A stretch of 64,000 nt of DNA from Pseudomonas fluorescens Q2-87 (GCF_000281895.1 NZ_CM001558.1:2112556-2176555), one strand, 5' to 3'. Shown: positions 26,517-36,328, counted from the first letter of the stretch. Notes: generated by a model from the sequence alone, not told the origin. Numbers and translations are program-made.

Positions 26517-27388
26517 ACAATCTCATGGTGAAATCGCCGCCTGCGGCGCCCGAACTGGCGGTGGGCAAGGTCGCTCACAAAGCGCCCTGGCTCGGCCTGA
26601 TTGGCGCCGCGATGTGTGTGATCTGGCTGCTGATCGCCATCTTTGGTCCCTGGCTGGCGCCGCACCCGGTAGGCGAAGTGGTTTCCGACAATGTCTTTGA
26701 CAGCCTCAGCGCCACGTACCCGTTGGGCACCGATTACCTGGGCCGCGACATGCTCAGCCGCATCCTGGTCGGTGCGCGTTTTACGGTTGGCCTGGCGTTG
26801 GTGGCAGCGGTCCTGGCCAGTGGGCTGGGCACCAGTTGCGCGTTGCTGTCGGTGGTCTCGCCCAAATGGCTGGACGAACTGATCAGCCGCCTGATGGACG
26901 CGTTCATTTCCATCCCGAGCAAAATGCTCGCGCTGATCATGGTCTCGGCCTTCGGCTCATCGGTGACCTTGCTGATCTGCACGGCGGTACTCAGTTTCAT
27001 GCCGGGCGCGTTCCGTATCGCCCGCAGCATGGCGGTGAACATCGAGGCCCTGGAATACGTGCAAGTGGCCCGTACCCGTGGCGAGCGTCGGTTGTACATC
27101 GCCTGTGTCGAGATCCTGCCGAACATTCTCAATCCGGTGCTGACCGACCTGGGCTTGCGCTTCGGCTTCATCGTCCTGCTGCTCAGCGGCATGAGTTTTC
27201 TCGGCCTGGGCGTGCAACCGCCGGATGCCGACCTGGGCTCGCTGGTGCGGGAAAACATCGGCGGCCTCAACCAGGGCGCGCCGGCCATCGTGATACCGGC
27301 GTTGGCCATCGGCACCCTGACCATCGGCGTCAATCTGTTTATCGATCGCCTGTCGTCACGGCGCAATCGACGTACGGGAGGCCATTGA
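26513..27388 (+). CDS. ABC transporter permease (DppC-like)
   Basis: A 291-residue permease, partner of the preceding one. It has DYLGRDMLSRILVGARFTV near residues 78-96, typical of OppC/DppC, and the EAA-like loop YVQVARTRGERRLYIACVEILPN. The start was set at 26513, overlapping the previous stop; an upstream in-frame start is less likely. The overlap implies stoichiometric synthesis with the DppB-like subunit. Confidence 0.93.
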   Translation: MNNLMVKSPPAAPELAVGKVAHKAPWLGLIGAAMCVIWLLIAIFGPWLAPHPVGEVVSDNVFDSLSATYPLGTDYLGRDMLSRILVGARFTVGLALVAAVLASGLGTSCALLSVVSPKWLDELISRLMDAFISIPSKMLALIMVSAFGSSVTLLICTAVLSFMPGAFRIARSMAVNIEALEYVQVARTRGERRLYIACVEILPNILNPVLTDLGLRFGFIVLLLSGMSFLGLGVQPPDADLGSLVRENIGGLNQGAPAIVIPALAIGTLTIGVNLFIDRLSSRRNRRTGGH

Positions 27389-27389
27389 T

Positions 27390-29234
27390 ATGAGCGAATT
27401 GATCCGAGTCGAAAACCTGCGTGTGGTCGCCGGTGGCGAGCGCGGCGAAGTTGAGATCGTCAAGGGCGTGAGTTTCTCCCTGGAAAAGGGCGAAGTGCTG
27501 GCGCTGATCGGCGAGTCTGGCTCCGGCAAGACCACCATCGCCTTGGCGCTGTTGGGGTATGCCCGGCGCGGTTGTCGCCTGGCCGGCGGCGTGGTGCGCA
27601 TTGGCGAGCATGACATGCTGGCGCTGGGTGAAAGCCAGCTGCAAGGCCTGCGTGGCAACCGTGTGTCGTACATTGCGCAGAGCGCGGCAGCGGCGTTCAA
27701 CCCGGCGAAGAAACTCATCGACCAGGTGGTGGAAGGCGCGTTGATTCATGGCCTGGGCACTCGGGCCGTCCTCGAAGCCAAGGCCATCGAGCTGTTCCGC
27801 GACCTGTCGTTGCCTGACCCTGATCGCATCGGCCAGCGTTATCCGCACCAAGTCTCCGGCGGGCAACTGCAGCGGGTAATGGCGGCCATGGCCCTGATCA
27901 GCGATCCGCTGTTGGTGGTGCTCGATGAACCGACCACGGCGCTGGACGTGACCACCCAGATCGACGTGCTGCGCGCCTTCAAGCGTGTGGTTCGCGAGCG
28001 CGGGGCCACGGCGGTCTATGTGTCCCACGACCTGGCCGTCGTTGCGCAAATGGCCGACCAGATCGTGGTACTCAATGGCGGGCAGATTTTCGAACAGAGC
28101 GCCACCGAACCACTGCTCAAAAACCCGGCCCATGCCTACACCCGCAGCCTGCTGGCGGCAGCGCGGCCGGACACGACGATTCGTCCGCCCTGCGGTGTGG
28201 CCGAAGACACGCCGTTGCTGACCATCAGCGGTTTGACCGCCGGCTACGGCAACAAGAACCAGCACGGCATGCCGGCGATCCGTGTGCTCGAGGATATCGA
28301 CCTGACGGTGCGCCGGGGCCAGGCCATCGGTGTGATCGGTGAGTCCGGCTCGGGTAAGTCGACCCTGGCACGGGTGGTGGCGGGGCTTTTGACCCCCGCA
28401 CTCGGTGGGCTGACGTTCGATGGCCAGCCACTGGGCGGCAGCCTGTCCGAACGCACGGGTGAGCAGTTCCGGCGCATCCAGATGGTCTTCCAGAACGCCG
28501 ACACAGCGCTTAATCCGATGCACAGCATCAGCACCATTCTCAGCCGGCCACTGAAGATGTATTTCGGGCTCAAGGGCGCAGCGCTGCGCGAGCGGATCGG
28601 CGAACTGCTCGACTTGGTGCGCCTGCCACGGGACATGGCCGAGCGCCGCCCCAGCGAACTCTCCGGCGGTCAGAAACAGCGGGTCAACCTGGCCAGGGCG
28701 CTGGCGGCCAAACCGGACTTGATCCTCTGCGATGAGGTGACCTCGGCCCTCGACACGGTGGTGGGCGCGGCGATTCTCGAACTGCTGCGCGACCTGCGCC
28801 AGCAATTGGGGGTTTCCTATCTGTTCATCAGTCACGACATCTCGACGGTGCGAGCGCTGTGTGACGACATCGTGGTGATGTACAGCGGCCACAAGATCCA
28901 AGAGGGCACGCGAAAGTCGTTCGCCCAGGCGCCGTTTCATCCGTACACCGAGCTGCTGATTCATTCGGTGCCGGAGTTGCGTCAGGGCTGGCTGGAAAGT
29001 TGCGGCGCCACGACCTGCGGCACGCTGCCGGCGTTGGGCCCGCGCGCCGATGTGCCAGGCCTGTGCACCTTTCTCAATCGCTGCCCGGTGCGGGTCGACG
29101 GCGTGTGTAACCACACCGCGCCGCCCCGGCAATTCATCGACGGCGGCAGTGAGATCCTCTGTCATCACGACGGCGGCGAGTTGCTCAAGAGCCAGCAGAA
29201 TTCAAACAGCATGATCGTGGGAGCCTATGCATGA
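27390..29234 (+). CDS. Fused double ATPase of a dipeptide/opine-type ABC transporter
   Basis: A 614-residue protein carrying two nucleotide-binding domains in tandem. The first has Walker [10 protein letters not shown] near residue 42, signature VSGGQLQRV and Walker [12 protein letters not shown]; the second has GESGSGKST near 318, LSGGQKQRV and [12 protein letters not shown]. Both end in family-typical oligopeptide-transporter tails ([14 protein letters not shown]). This DppDF fusion energises uptake through the two permeases. Starts two bases after the permease stop; its own stop overlaps the ferredoxin-like gene. Confidence 0.93.
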   Translation: MSELIRVENLRVVAGGERGEVEIVKGVSFSLEKGEVLALIGESGSGKTTIALALLGYARRGCRLAGGVVRIGEHDMLALGESQLQGLRGNRVSYIAQSAAAAFNPAKKLIDQVVEGALIHGLGTRAVLEAKAIELFRDLSLPDPDRIGQRYPHQVSGGQLQRVMAAMALISDPLLVVLDEPTTALDVTTQIDVLRAFKRVVRERGATAVYVSHDLAVVAQMADQIVVLNGGQIFEQSATEPLLKNPAHAYTRSLLAAARPDTTIRPPCGVAEDTPLLTISGLTAGYGNKNQHGMPAIRVLEDIDLTVRRGQAIGVIGESGSGKSTLARVVAGLLTPALGGLTFDGQPLGGSLSERTGEQFRRIQMVFQNADTALNPMHSISTILSRPLKMYFGLKGAALRERIGELLDLVRLPRDMAERRPSELSGGQKQRVNLARALAAKPDLILCDEVTSALDTVVGAAILELLRDLRQQLGVSYLFISHDISTVRALCDDIVVMYSGHKIQEGTRKSFAQAPFHPYTELLIHSVPELRQGWLESCGATTCGTLPALGPRADVPGLCTFLNRCPVRVDGVCNHTAPPRQFIDGGSEILCHHDGGELLKSQQNSNSMIVGAYA

Positions 29235-29539
29235 ACGGTCGTTTCGTGAGGTTGGCCGAACAGGGCCGGCCCATCGTCAAGTTGAAGGTGGACGGCATGC
29301 CCATCGAGGCGTTGCAGGGCGACACCTTGATGGTCGCGTTGCTGACCCATGGCCCGGCGTTGCGCCAGTCGGAATTCGATCCGGGCAGCCGGGCCGGTTT
29401 TTGCCTGATGGGTGCCTGCCAGGATTGCTGGGTCTGGACCCGCAGCGGCGAACGCCTGCGCGCCTGCTCCAACGAAGTGCGTGAGGGACTGGACATCATC
29501 ACCCAACAACCGGAGGCGATATGGCCACTGCGCGGATAG
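29231..29539 (+). CDS. (2Fe-2S)-binding small subunit, HcnA/opine-oxidase-gamma-like
   Basis: A 102-residue ferredoxin-like protein. The cysteine pattern GFCLMGACQDCWV followed by RACS near residue 78 is the C-x4-C-x2-C...C motif of plant-type [2Fe-2S] domains, as in HcnA and the small subunits of opine and hydroxyproline dehydrogenases. It probably transfers electrons between flavin subunits. It overlaps the ATPase gene by four bases and the next gene by 19, a strong sign of a single complex. Confidence 0.85.
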   Translation: MNGRFVRLAEQGRPIVKLKVDGMPIEALQGDTLMVALLTHGPALRQSEFDPGSRAGFCLMGACQDCWVWTRSGERLRACSNEVREGLDIITQQPEAIWPLRG

Positions 29540-30897
29540 TCATTGTTGGCGCTGGGCCGGCGGGCGTTCGTAGCGCCGAGACCTTGGTGGCCGCCGGTTT
29601 CAAGCCGATCGTCATTGACGAGAATCGTCGCGATGGCGGACAGATCTACCGACGCCAACCCGAAGGGTTCACCCGCAGCTACGTGACGCTCTACGGCACC
29701 GAAGCGCGCAAGGCCCAGGACCTGCACGAAACCTTCGACCGCCTGCGCCCCCAGATCGATTACCGTCCGGACACCCTGGTGTGGAACTTGACGCCGGGCC
29801 AGCTGTGCTGCGTCAGCCAGGGCCAGCATTCGGTGGTGGATTACGACGCGCTGATCCTGTGCACCGGCGCAACCGATCGCTTGATGCCGATTGAAGGCTG
29901 GCAGCTGGGCGGCACCTACAGCCTCGGCGGGGCGCAAATCGCCTTGAAGGCCCAGGCCGTTTCCATCGGCCATCGCGTGGTGTTCATGGGCAGCGGGCCG
30001 TTGCTGTACCTGGTTGCCAGCCAGTACCTCAAGGCGGGTGCCAATGTCGCGGCGGTGCTCGACACCTCGCCGCTGGCCAAGCGCATCCAGGCCTTGCCCC
30101 AACTCATGGCGCGCCCGGGGTTGCTGTTCACCGGCATGAAGCTGCTGGCGCAGCTGTATCGGGCCAAGGTCCCGGTGCACTTGGGGATTTCGCCGCTGCA
30201 AGTGCTTGGTGAGGCCACCACGGGTGTCAGCGGCGTGCGGGTCCGCACCGCCAGCGCAAAGACCTTGACGGTGGATTGCGACGCCGTGGCGCTGGGTTAT
30301 CACTTGCGGCCGGAAACCCAATTGGCCGACCTGGCGGGTTGTCGCCTGCGCTTTGACGAGGCGTCTGGCCAGTGGTTGCTGGACACGGATGAGCAAGGTC
30401 GCACGTCGGTCAATGGCGTCTACGCGGCTGGCGACGGGTCGAAGATCCGTGGCGCCGACGCCGCCGAGCATGCCGGGCGCCTGGTTGCCATGGCGCTGTT
30501 GGGCGATCTGCAGCAACCGGTGGACGCCGTGCAAGTGGCGGAACAGCGCCAGGCGCTCAAGGTGATGGATGCGTTTCGCCTCGGCCTGGCCCAGGCGTTT
30601 CCCTGGCCGGCGGCGCAAGCCAAGGCATTGCCGGACGAGGCCATCGTCTGCCGCTGCGAAATGATCAGCGCCGGTGAACTGCGGCGCACCGTCAGTGAAA
30701 AGGGCGCCTGCGAAGTCAACCGCGCCAAGGCCTTCAGCCGGGTCGGCATGGGCCGCTGCCAGGGCCGTTATTGCTCCCAGGCCGGGGCCGAAGTGATCGC
30801 GGCGGCGGCCGGGGTCGATGTCCAGGAGGTCGGCCGGCAGCGCGGTCAGGCTCCGGTCAAACCGCTTTCCATGCTCACCCGGGAGGTGGCGCCATGA
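29521..30897 (+). CDS. NAD(P)/FAD-dependent oxidoreductase, HcnB/OoxA-like subunit
   Basis: A 458-residue flavoprotein. N-terminal IVIVGAGPAGVRSAETL binds FAD, a second motif VVFMGSGPLLYLVASQYL near residue 160 binds a dinucleotide, and the C-terminal end has a cysteine cluster (VCRCEM near 378, GRCQGRYCSQ near 418) of the BFD-type [2Fe-2S] domain. This three-part layout is that of HcnB, OoxA/NoxA and D-hydroxyproline dehydrogenase alpha subunits. With its neighbours it would form a membrane-linked dehydrogenase that passes electrons to the respiratory chain. Confidence 0.88.
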   Translation: MATARIVIVGAGPAGVRSAETLVAAGFKPIVIDENRRDGGQIYRRQPEGFTRSYVTLYGTEARKAQDLHETFDRLRPQIDYRPDTLVWNLTPGQLCCVSQGQHSVVDYDALILCTGATDRLMPIEGWQLGGTYSLGGAQIALKAQAVSIGHRVVFMGSGPLLYLVASQYLKAGANVAAVLDTSPLAKRIQALPQLMARPGLLFTGMKLLAQLYRAKVPVHLGISPLQVLGEATTGVSGVRVRTASAKTLTVDCDAVALGYHLRPETQLADLAGCRLRFDEASGQWLLDTDEQGRTSVNGVYAAGDGSKIRGADAAEHAGRLVAMALLGDLQQPVDAVQVAEQRQALKVMDAFRLGLAQAFPWPAAQAKALPDEAIVCRCEMISAGELRRTVSEKGACEVNRAKAFSRVGMGRCQGRYCSQAGAEVIAAAAGVDVQEVGRQRGQAPVKPLSMLTREVAP

Positions 30898-32048
30898 CGA
30901 TACACAAGGCCGACGTAGTGATCGTCGGCGGCGGCCTGATGGGCTCGGCGGCGGCGTTTTTCCTGCGCCAACGTGGGCAATCGGTGATCTTGCTTGAGCG
31001 TGACCAGATCGGTCAGTACGCCAGCGGCGTCAACTTCGGCAACGTCCGGCGCCAGGGGCGCTTTCTTGGGCAACTGGAACTGGCGAACCGTTCCTGGGCG
31101 CTGTGGAAACGCCTGCCGGAGCTGATCGACGACGACCTGGAGTTCATCGCCAGCGGGCATATGCGCGTGTGTTATCGCGATGACGAGATCGCCGAGCTGC
31201 AAGCCTACGCAGACGCTCCCGAGGCGGAGCAACTGGACCTGAAGATCTTTCGTGGCGACGAGCTGCACAAGCGCTTTCCGTTTCTCGGCCCGGATGTGAA
31301 GGGCGGCTCCTACGCGCCCCATGACGGTCACGCCAATCCGCGCCTGGCGGCCCCGGCGTTTGCCCGGGCGGCGCGGCGCCTCGGTGCGCAAATCGAAGAA
31401 CGCACCGAGGTGGCCGAAGTGCAGAAGGGCGGTGACGGTTTTAGTGTTACCACTACCGACGGCCGCCAGTTCAACGGCACGCAATTACTGATTACCGCCG
31501 GCGCCTGGGGCCAGAAACTCTCGGCGCAATTCGGCGAGCCGGTGCCGCTGGACACCCACGGTCCGCAAATGGCCGTCACCGAACCGGTGCCGTATGCCTT
31601 GCCGACGGTGATCGGGGTGTACACCAAGATCCCTGAGGAAGTGATTTATTTCCGCCAGATTCCCCGGGGCAACATCGTCATTGGCGGCGGCTATCGCAGC
31701 AAGCCGGACATGCTCAACCGCCGGGCCTATGTCGAGCCGCGCAGCATTCTCAACCAGTTGGAGCAGATGCGTCGGCTGCTGCCGGGCGTCGGCAACTTGA
31801 ACATCATCCGCGTGTGGAGCGGCATCGAAGGCTACATGCCCGATTCGCTGCCGGTGATGGGCCCCAGTGGCAATGTCGATGGCTTGTACTATGCGTTCGG
31901 GTTTTGCGGTCACGGTTTCCAGCTCGGCCCAGGCGTCGGCGACGTCATGGCCGAACTGATCAGCACCGGCAGTACTCGAACCTCGATCGAGCCGTTTTCC
32001 ATCCGCCGGTTCGCCCTTTCAGCCGAGCAAAGGAGCAAGGCCTCATGA
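30894..32048 (+). CDS. FAD-dependent oxidoreductase, HcnC/OoxB-like subunit
   Basis: A 384-residue DAO-superfamily flavoprotein, with VVIVGGGLMGSAAAFFLRQRG near residue 8 and the C-terminal GFCGHGFQLGPGVG near 340 as FAD contacts. This is the substrate-oxidising subunit of the HcnABC/opine-oxidase type complex; substrates of the group are glycine, nopaline/octopine, D-hydroxyproline or proline. I do not call it cyanide synthase because it sits with a transporter and deacylase, and is shorter than HcnC. Starts as ATGA with the previous stop. Confidence 0.88.
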   Translation: MTIHKADVVIVGGGLMGSAAAFFLRQRGQSVILLERDQIGQYASGVNFGNVRRQGRFLGQLELANRSWALWKRLPELIDDDLEFIASGHMRVCYRDDEIAELQAYADAPEAEQLDLKIFRGDELHKRFPFLGPDVKGGSYAPHDGHANPRLAAPAFARAARRLGAQIEERTEVAEVQKGGDGFSVTTTDGRQFNGTQLLITAGAWGQKLSAQFGEPVPLDTHGPQMAVTEPVPYALPTVIGVYTKIPEEVIYFRQIPRGNIVIGGGYRSKPDMLNRRAYVEPRSILNQLEQMRRLLPGVGNLNIIRVWSGIEGYMPDSLPVMGPSGNVDGLYYAFGFCGHGFQLGPGVGDVMAELISTGSTRTSIEPFSIRRFALSAEQRSKAS

Positions 32049-33202
32049 AGCCCCGGGTTTTAGCCATTTTCCAGCGCCTGCTGGCGTTTGAGACGGTCTC
32101 TTCTGAATCGAACCTGGCCCTGATCGAGTACGTGCGCGAGCTGCTCTTGGGCAAGGGCATCGAGTCGTTGATCGTCAAGGATGAAAGCGGCAAGAAGGCC
32201 AACCTGTTCGCCAGCACCGGTCCGCGTGAGTTGCCCGGAATCTTGCTGTCCGGCCACACCGACGTGGTGCCCGCGGCGGGGCAGGCCTGGACCGTCCCGG
32301 CGTTCCAGGCGACCGTGCGGGACGGGCGGGTGTATGGGCGCGGCAGCTGTGACATGAAAGGCTTTATCGCGCTGGCCATCGACGCCATGCTCGACGCCGC
32401 CGACCATTCGTTGAGCCGGCCGTTGCAACTGGCGCTTTCCCATGACGAAGAGATTGGCTGCGTGGGGGTGCGTCGCTTGCTCGACGTGCTGCACCTGGCG
32501 CCAATGCGGCCATTCCTGTGTGTGATCGGCGAGCCGACCAACATGCAGTTCGTTCTCGGACACAAGGGCAAGGGTTCCTACCGCACCTATTGTCGTGGCC
32601 TGGAAGCGCATTCGTCCCTGGCGCCGCGTTCGGTCAATGCCATTCACGTGGCCTGTGATTTCATCGCGGCGCTGCGCCAGAGCCAGCAGCAACTGCAAGC
32701 CCAGGGCGCCCAGGACAGCGACTACGACGTGCCCTACAGTACCGTGCATGTGGGGCAGATTGTCGGCGGCAAGGCGCTGAACATCGTGCCCAACCTGTGC
32801 ACCCTGGATTTCGAAGTGCGCAACCTGCCGGCCGATAACCTGGATCAATTCCTGGAGCAATTGCGCGAACGTGCCGAAGTGATCGTGCGCGAGGCCCGGC
32901 AACTCTCCAGCGTGGCGGACATCGAAATCGAAACCCTGAACGTCTATCCCGGCCTGGATACGCATCCGAGCGTCGAGGCCGTGCGATTCCTGAAAAACTT
33001 CGCCGCCCCCGGCACGGGTACCGCCAAGGTGTCCTTTGGCACCGAGGGCGGTTTGTTCAAGCAACGCCTGGACGTGCCGGTGGTGGTCTGCGGCCCAGGC
33101 TCCATCGAACAGGCACACAAGCCGGACGAGTTCATCGAGATCAGCCAGATGGACGCGGGGGAACGGTTTTTGGATGGGTTGTTGGGGGCGTTGAAACTCT
33201 AA
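32045..33202 (+). CDS. ArgE/DapE-type M20 metallo-deacylase
   Basis: A 385-residue M20 peptidase-family enzyme. Zinc ligands and catalytic residues appear in order: SGHTDVVP (His then Asp) near residue 68, GRGSCDMKGF near 102, HDEEIGCVG (catalytic Glu pair) near 134, GEPTN near 162 and the final His in QAHKPDEFIE near 358. Closest in pattern to acetylornithine deacetylase ArgE. Within this operon it more likely cleaves an N-acyl amino acid made or imported by the pathway than serves arginine synthesis. The overlapping ATGA start implies coupling to the flavoprotein gene. Confidence 0.9.
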   Translation: MKPRVLAIFQRLLAFETVSSESNLALIEYVRELLLGKGIESLIVKDESGKKANLFASTGPRELPGILLSGHTDVVPAAGQAWTVPAFQATVRDGRVYGRGSCDMKGFIALAIDAMLDAADHSLSRPLQLALSHDEEIGCVGVRRLLDVLHLAPMRPFLCVIGEPTNMQFVLGHKGKGSYRTYCRGLEAHSSLAPRSVNAIHVACDFIAALRQSQQQLQAQGAQDSDYDVPYSTVHVGQIVGGKALNIVPNLCTLDFEVRNLPADNLDQFLEQLRERAEVIVREARQLSSVADIEIETLNVYPGLDTHPSVEAVRFLKNFAAPGTGTAKVSFGTEGGLFKQRLDVPVVVCGPGSIEQAHKPDEFIEISQMDAGERFLDGLLGALKL

Positions 33203-33220
33203 GCCATACACAAGACAAAT

Positions 33221-33307
33221 GTGGGAGCGGGCTTGCTCGCGAAGGCAATGTGTCAGTTAACAATGAGTCGACTGGCACGCCGCCTTCGCGAGCAAGCCCG
33301 CTCCCAC
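33221..33307. repeat. REP doublet, GTGGGAGCGGGC type
   Basis: Perfectly matched arms (GTGGGAGCGGGCTTGCTCGC/GCGAGCAAGCCCGCTCCCAC) follow the deacylase gene by 18 bases. It may mark the 3' end of the transporter operon and separates it from the dehydrogenase pair that follows. Confidence 0.9.
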
Positions 33308-33455
33308 ATGGGGATCAGTGGTGAGGCTGGCACCTCGGTATAGCCTGCCGCCGCAGCGCAAAACTTCAGCATCCAACGCTGCCCAAGACCCGCTTTCAGC
33401 ATCCTGCTTCGTGGCATCTCCCTAGACTGGAAATACCTCGGAACAGGACACGACC

Positions 33456-34913
33456 ATGCTCAAGAACCAATTGAAAGACCCCAGCCTGTTGGCAGAACTG
33501 GCCTACATCGATGGGCAGTGGATGGGCGCCGACAACGCCGCCACCCTTGACGTCATCGACCCCGCCAGCGGCCAAGTGCTCGCCCGGGTGCCGGCCATGC
33601 AAGGCGTAGAAACCCGTCGCGCCATCGAGGCCGCCGAGCGCGCCTGGCCGGCGTGGCGCGCGCGCCCGGCGGCGGAGCGTGCGGCGCTGCTGGAGCGCTG
33701 GTACCAAGCCATGATCGACAACCTCGACGACCTCGCGCTGATCATGACCTGCGAGCAGGGCAAACCGCTCAACGAAGCCAAAGGTGAAATCCGCTACGGG
33801 GCCGGTTTCGTCAAATGGTTTGCCGAGGAAGCACGCCGGGTTTATGGCGAGACCATCCCCGCGCCCAGCGGCGACCGTCGCCTGCTCACGCTCAAGCAAC
33901 CGGTCGGCGTCTGCGCCGCGATCACGCCATGGAATTTCCCCAACGCGATGATCACTCGCAAATGTGCACCGGCCTTGGCCGCAGGCTGCCCGGTGATCGT
34001 CAAGCCGTCGGACCTGACTCCGTTGTCGGCCCTGGCCCTGGCCGTGCTGGCCGAGCGGGTCGGGATTCCAGCCGGGGTATTCAACGTCGTCACCGGTTTG
34101 CCCGCCGGCATCGGCGAAGAGCTGACCGGCAATCCGACGGTGCGCAAGATTTCCTTCACCGGCTCCACGGCGGTCGGTCGGTTGTTGATGCGCCAGAGCG
34201 CCGAGCACATCAAGCGCTTGAGCCTGGAACTGGGCGGCAACGCACCGTTCATTGTGTTTGACGACGCCGACCTGGAGCAGGCCGTTACCGGAATCATGCT
34301 CAGCAAATTTCGCAACGCCGGCCAGACGTGCGTCTGCGCCAACCGCATCCTGGTGCAGGACGGTATCTATGAGCGTTTCGCCGAGCGGCTGGTGGAAGAG
34401 GTGGGCAAACTCAAGGTCGGCAACGGCCTGGAGGCTGACGTCATGATCGGCCCGCTGATCAACCTGGCCGCCGTAAACAAAGTCGCCCGGCACATCGACG
34501 ACGCGTTGAGCCAGGGCGCGCGCCTGCTCTGTGGCGCAGTGCCTGGCGGCGACAGTCAATTCGTCCAGCCGACGGTGCTTGGCGAAGCCCACGCCGGGAT
34601 GTTATTGGCCAACGAAGAAACCTTCGGCCCCGTCGCGCCGTTGATGCGCTTTAGCACCGAAGAGGAGGCATTGGCCCTGGCTAACGCTACGCCGTATGGC
34701 CTGGGGGCTTATTTCTTTACCCAGGATCTGCGCCGTTCATGGCGCTTCGGCGAGGCGCTGGAGTTCGGCATGATCGGCCTCAATACCGGGATCATTTCCA
34801 TGGAAGTCGCGCCCTTCGGTGGCATCAAGCAATCGGGCCTGGGGCGCGAGGGCAGCAAATACGGCCTGGATGAATACCTTGAAGTCAAAGCCTTCCACAT
34901 CGGTGGGCTGTAA
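33456..34913 (+). CDS. Succinate-semialdehyde-type NAD(P)+ dehydrogenase
   Basis: A 485-residue aldehyde dehydrogenase of the GabD/DavD group, with Glu258 in LELGGNAPFIVFDDAD and Cys292 in FRNAGQTCVCANR. The C-x-C after the GQT is typical of succinate/glutarate semialdehyde dehydrogenases. Motif TPWNFP near residue 158 holds the oxyanion Asn. It would turn a semialdehyde into a dicarboxylate for the TCA cycle. The canonical GabT partner is not adjacent, but a GabT-like gene lies 4.5 kb away. Followed at 40 bases by a tartrate/malate-type dehydrogenase. Confidence 0.9.
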   Translation: MLKNQLKDPSLLAELAYIDGQWMGADNAATLDVIDPASGQVLARVPAMQGVETRRAIEAAERAWPAWRARPAAERAALLERWYQAMIDNLDDLALIMTCEQGKPLNEAKGEIRYGAGFVKWFAEEARRVYGETIPAPSGDRRLLTLKQPVGVCAAITPWNFPNAMITRKCAPALAAGCPVIVKPSDLTPLSALALAVLAERVGIPAGVFNVVTGLPAGIGEELTGNPTVRKISFTGSTAVGRLLMRQSAEHIKRLSLELGGNAPFIVFDDADLEQAVTGIMLSKFRNAGQTCVCANRILVQDGIYERFAERLVEEVGKLKVGNGLEADVMIGPLINLAAVNKVARHIDDALSQGARLLCGAVPGGDSQFVQPTVLGEAHAGMLLANEETFGPVAPLMRFSTEEEALALANATPYGLGAYFFTQDLRRSWRFGEALEFGMIGLNTGIISMEVAPFGGIKQSGLGREGSKYGLDEYLEVKAFHIGGL

Positions 34914-34953
34914 TGCGGCCGTCGTTTGGACAGACACCTGGGAGCCATGATTG

Positions 34954-36033
34954 ATGAGCAAAGCATTTCGAATTGCCGCCATCGCCGGCGATGGCATCGG
35001 CAAGGAAGTCCTGCCGGAAGGACTGCGGGTACTGGAGCAGGCTGCAAAAAAGTGGCAACTGGACTTGAGCATCGAAGTGCTCGATTGGGCCCATTGCGAC
35101 TATTACCTGGAGCACGGGCAGATGATGCCCAGCGATTGGTTCGAGCAACTCAAGGGCTTCGACGCGATCTACTTCGGCGCCGTGGGCTGGCCGGATAAAG
35201 TGCCGGACCATATTTCCCTCTGGGGTTCGCTGCTCAAGTTCCGGCGCGACTTCGACCAGTACGTGAACATTCGCCCGGTGCGGTTGTTCCCCGGTGTACC
35301 GTGCCCCTTGGCCGGGCGCGAAGCGGGGGACATCGACTTCGTGGTGATCCGCGAAAACACCGAGGGCGAATACTCGTCCGTCGGCGGCAAGATGTTCGAA
35401 GGCACCGAGCATGAGTTCGTGCTGCAGGAGTCGGTGTTCACCCGGCGCGGTGTCGATCGCATCCTCAAGTTCGCCTTCGACCTGGCCCAGACCCGACCGC
35501 GCAAACGCCTGACCGCGGCGACCAAGTCCAACGGCATCTCCATCAGCATGCCGTACTGGGACGAGCGCACGGCATTGATGGCCGAGCAGTACCCGGACGT
35601 GAAATGGGACAAACAACACATCGATATCCTCTGTGCTCGGTTCGTGTTGCAGCCGGACCGCTTCGATGTGGTGGTGGCGTCCAACCTGTTCGGCGACATC
35701 CTCTCCGACCTGGGACCTGCATGTGCCGGCACCATCGGCATCGCACCGTCGGCCAACCTCGATCCGCAACGGCGCTTCCCATCGCTGTTCGAGCCGGTGC
35801 ACGGCTCAGCGCCGGATATCTATGGAAAGAACATCGCCAACCCGATCGCGATGATCTGGTCCGGCGCGTTGATGCTCGACTTCCTGGGTAACGGCGACGA
35901 ACGTTATCGCGCGGCCCACGACGGGATTCTCCAGGCCATTGAACAGGTTATCGCCAAAGGCCCGATCACCCCCGACCTGGGCGGCGAGGGCTCGACCCAG
36001 GATGTCGGCAAAGCCATCGCCGCCGCGCTTTGA
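34954..36033 (+). CDS. Tartrate/D-malate-type dehydrogenase
   Basis: A 359-residue enzyme of the isocitrate/isopropylmalate dehydrogenase family. The N-terminal IAAIAGDGIGKEVLPEGLRVLE binds NAD+, the VVIRENTEGEYSSVGG motif near residue 133 marks tartrate dehydrogenase/D-malate dehydrogenase, and NLFGDILSDLG near 248 holds the metal-binding Asp residues. The enzymes oxidise tartrate or D-malate to oxaloacetate/pyruvate and CO2. The ATG at 34954 sits at suitable distance from GGGAG. Probably cotranscribed with the semialdehyde dehydrogenase; a terminator follows. Confidence 0.9.
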   Translation: MSKAFRIAAIAGDGIGKEVLPEGLRVLEQAAKKWQLDLSIEVLDWAHCDYYLEHGQMMPSDWFEQLKGFDAIYFGAVGWPDKVPDHISLWGSLLKFRRDFDQYVNIRPVRLFPGVPCPLAGREAGDIDFVVIRENTEGEYSSVGGKMFEGTEHEFVLQESVFTRRGVDRILKFAFDLAQTRPRKRLTAATKSNGISISMPYWDERTALMAEQYPDVKWDKQHIDILCARFVLQPDRFDVVVASNLFGDILSDLGPACAGTIGIAPSANLDPQRRFPSLFEPVHGSAPDIYGKNIANPIAMIWSGALMLDFLGNGDERYRAAHDGILQAIEQVIAKGPITPDLGGEGSTQDVGKAIAAAL

Positions 36034-36053
36034 AAGACCTGCGACACCCTTTT

Positions 36054-36078
36054 GCCCGCGCACACTGCGGGCTTTTTT
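36054..36078 (+). terminator. Rho-independent terminator
   Basis: GCCCGC and GCGGGC form a 6-bp stem with loop GCACACT, followed by TTTTTT, starting 20 bases after the tartrate-type dehydrogenase stop. A textbook intrinsic terminator for the dehydrogenase pair. Confidence 0.85.
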
Positions 36079-36115
36079 GGGGCTATAGAAAAGTTGATAT
36101 TCACCACCGATCCCT

Positions 36116-36308
36116 GTGGGAGCGAGCTTGCTCGCGATGGCGGCGTAATGCTGTTCACTTAAGGCAATCGACAAACCCGTGGCGAGGGAGCTTGCTCCCG
36201 CTGGGCCGCGAAGCGGCCCCAAACCTGCCAAATGCGGAGCATCAGACACACCGCGCCCGCCGGTTTACGACTGCTTCGCAGCCGAGCGGGAGCAAGCTCC
36301 CTCGCCAC
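36116..36308. repeat. REP single (36116-36140) and REP doublet (36179-36308)
   Basis: A lone GTGGGAGCGAGCTTGCTCGC arm is followed by a full GTGGCGAGGGAGC-type doublet, so both REP families lie in one gap between a dehydrogenase gene and the convergent cupin gene. Confidence 0.88.
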
Positions 36309-36328
36309 AGGACCAGCATGAGTCCAAG

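Noticed and set aside
27339..29168. Minus-strand frame of 609 codons
   Set aside because: Antisense of the double-ATPase gene; high-GC DNA leaves such shadow frames open, and the translation shows only low-complexity His/Gln/Arg sequence.
29231..32048. Hydrogen cyanide synthase hcnABC
   Set aside because: The three-gene layout matches HcnABC, but the third subunit is shorter and the genes are fused by overlaps to a peptide-type transporter and a deacylase, which fits opine-oxidase or hydroxyproline-dehydrogenase relatives better.
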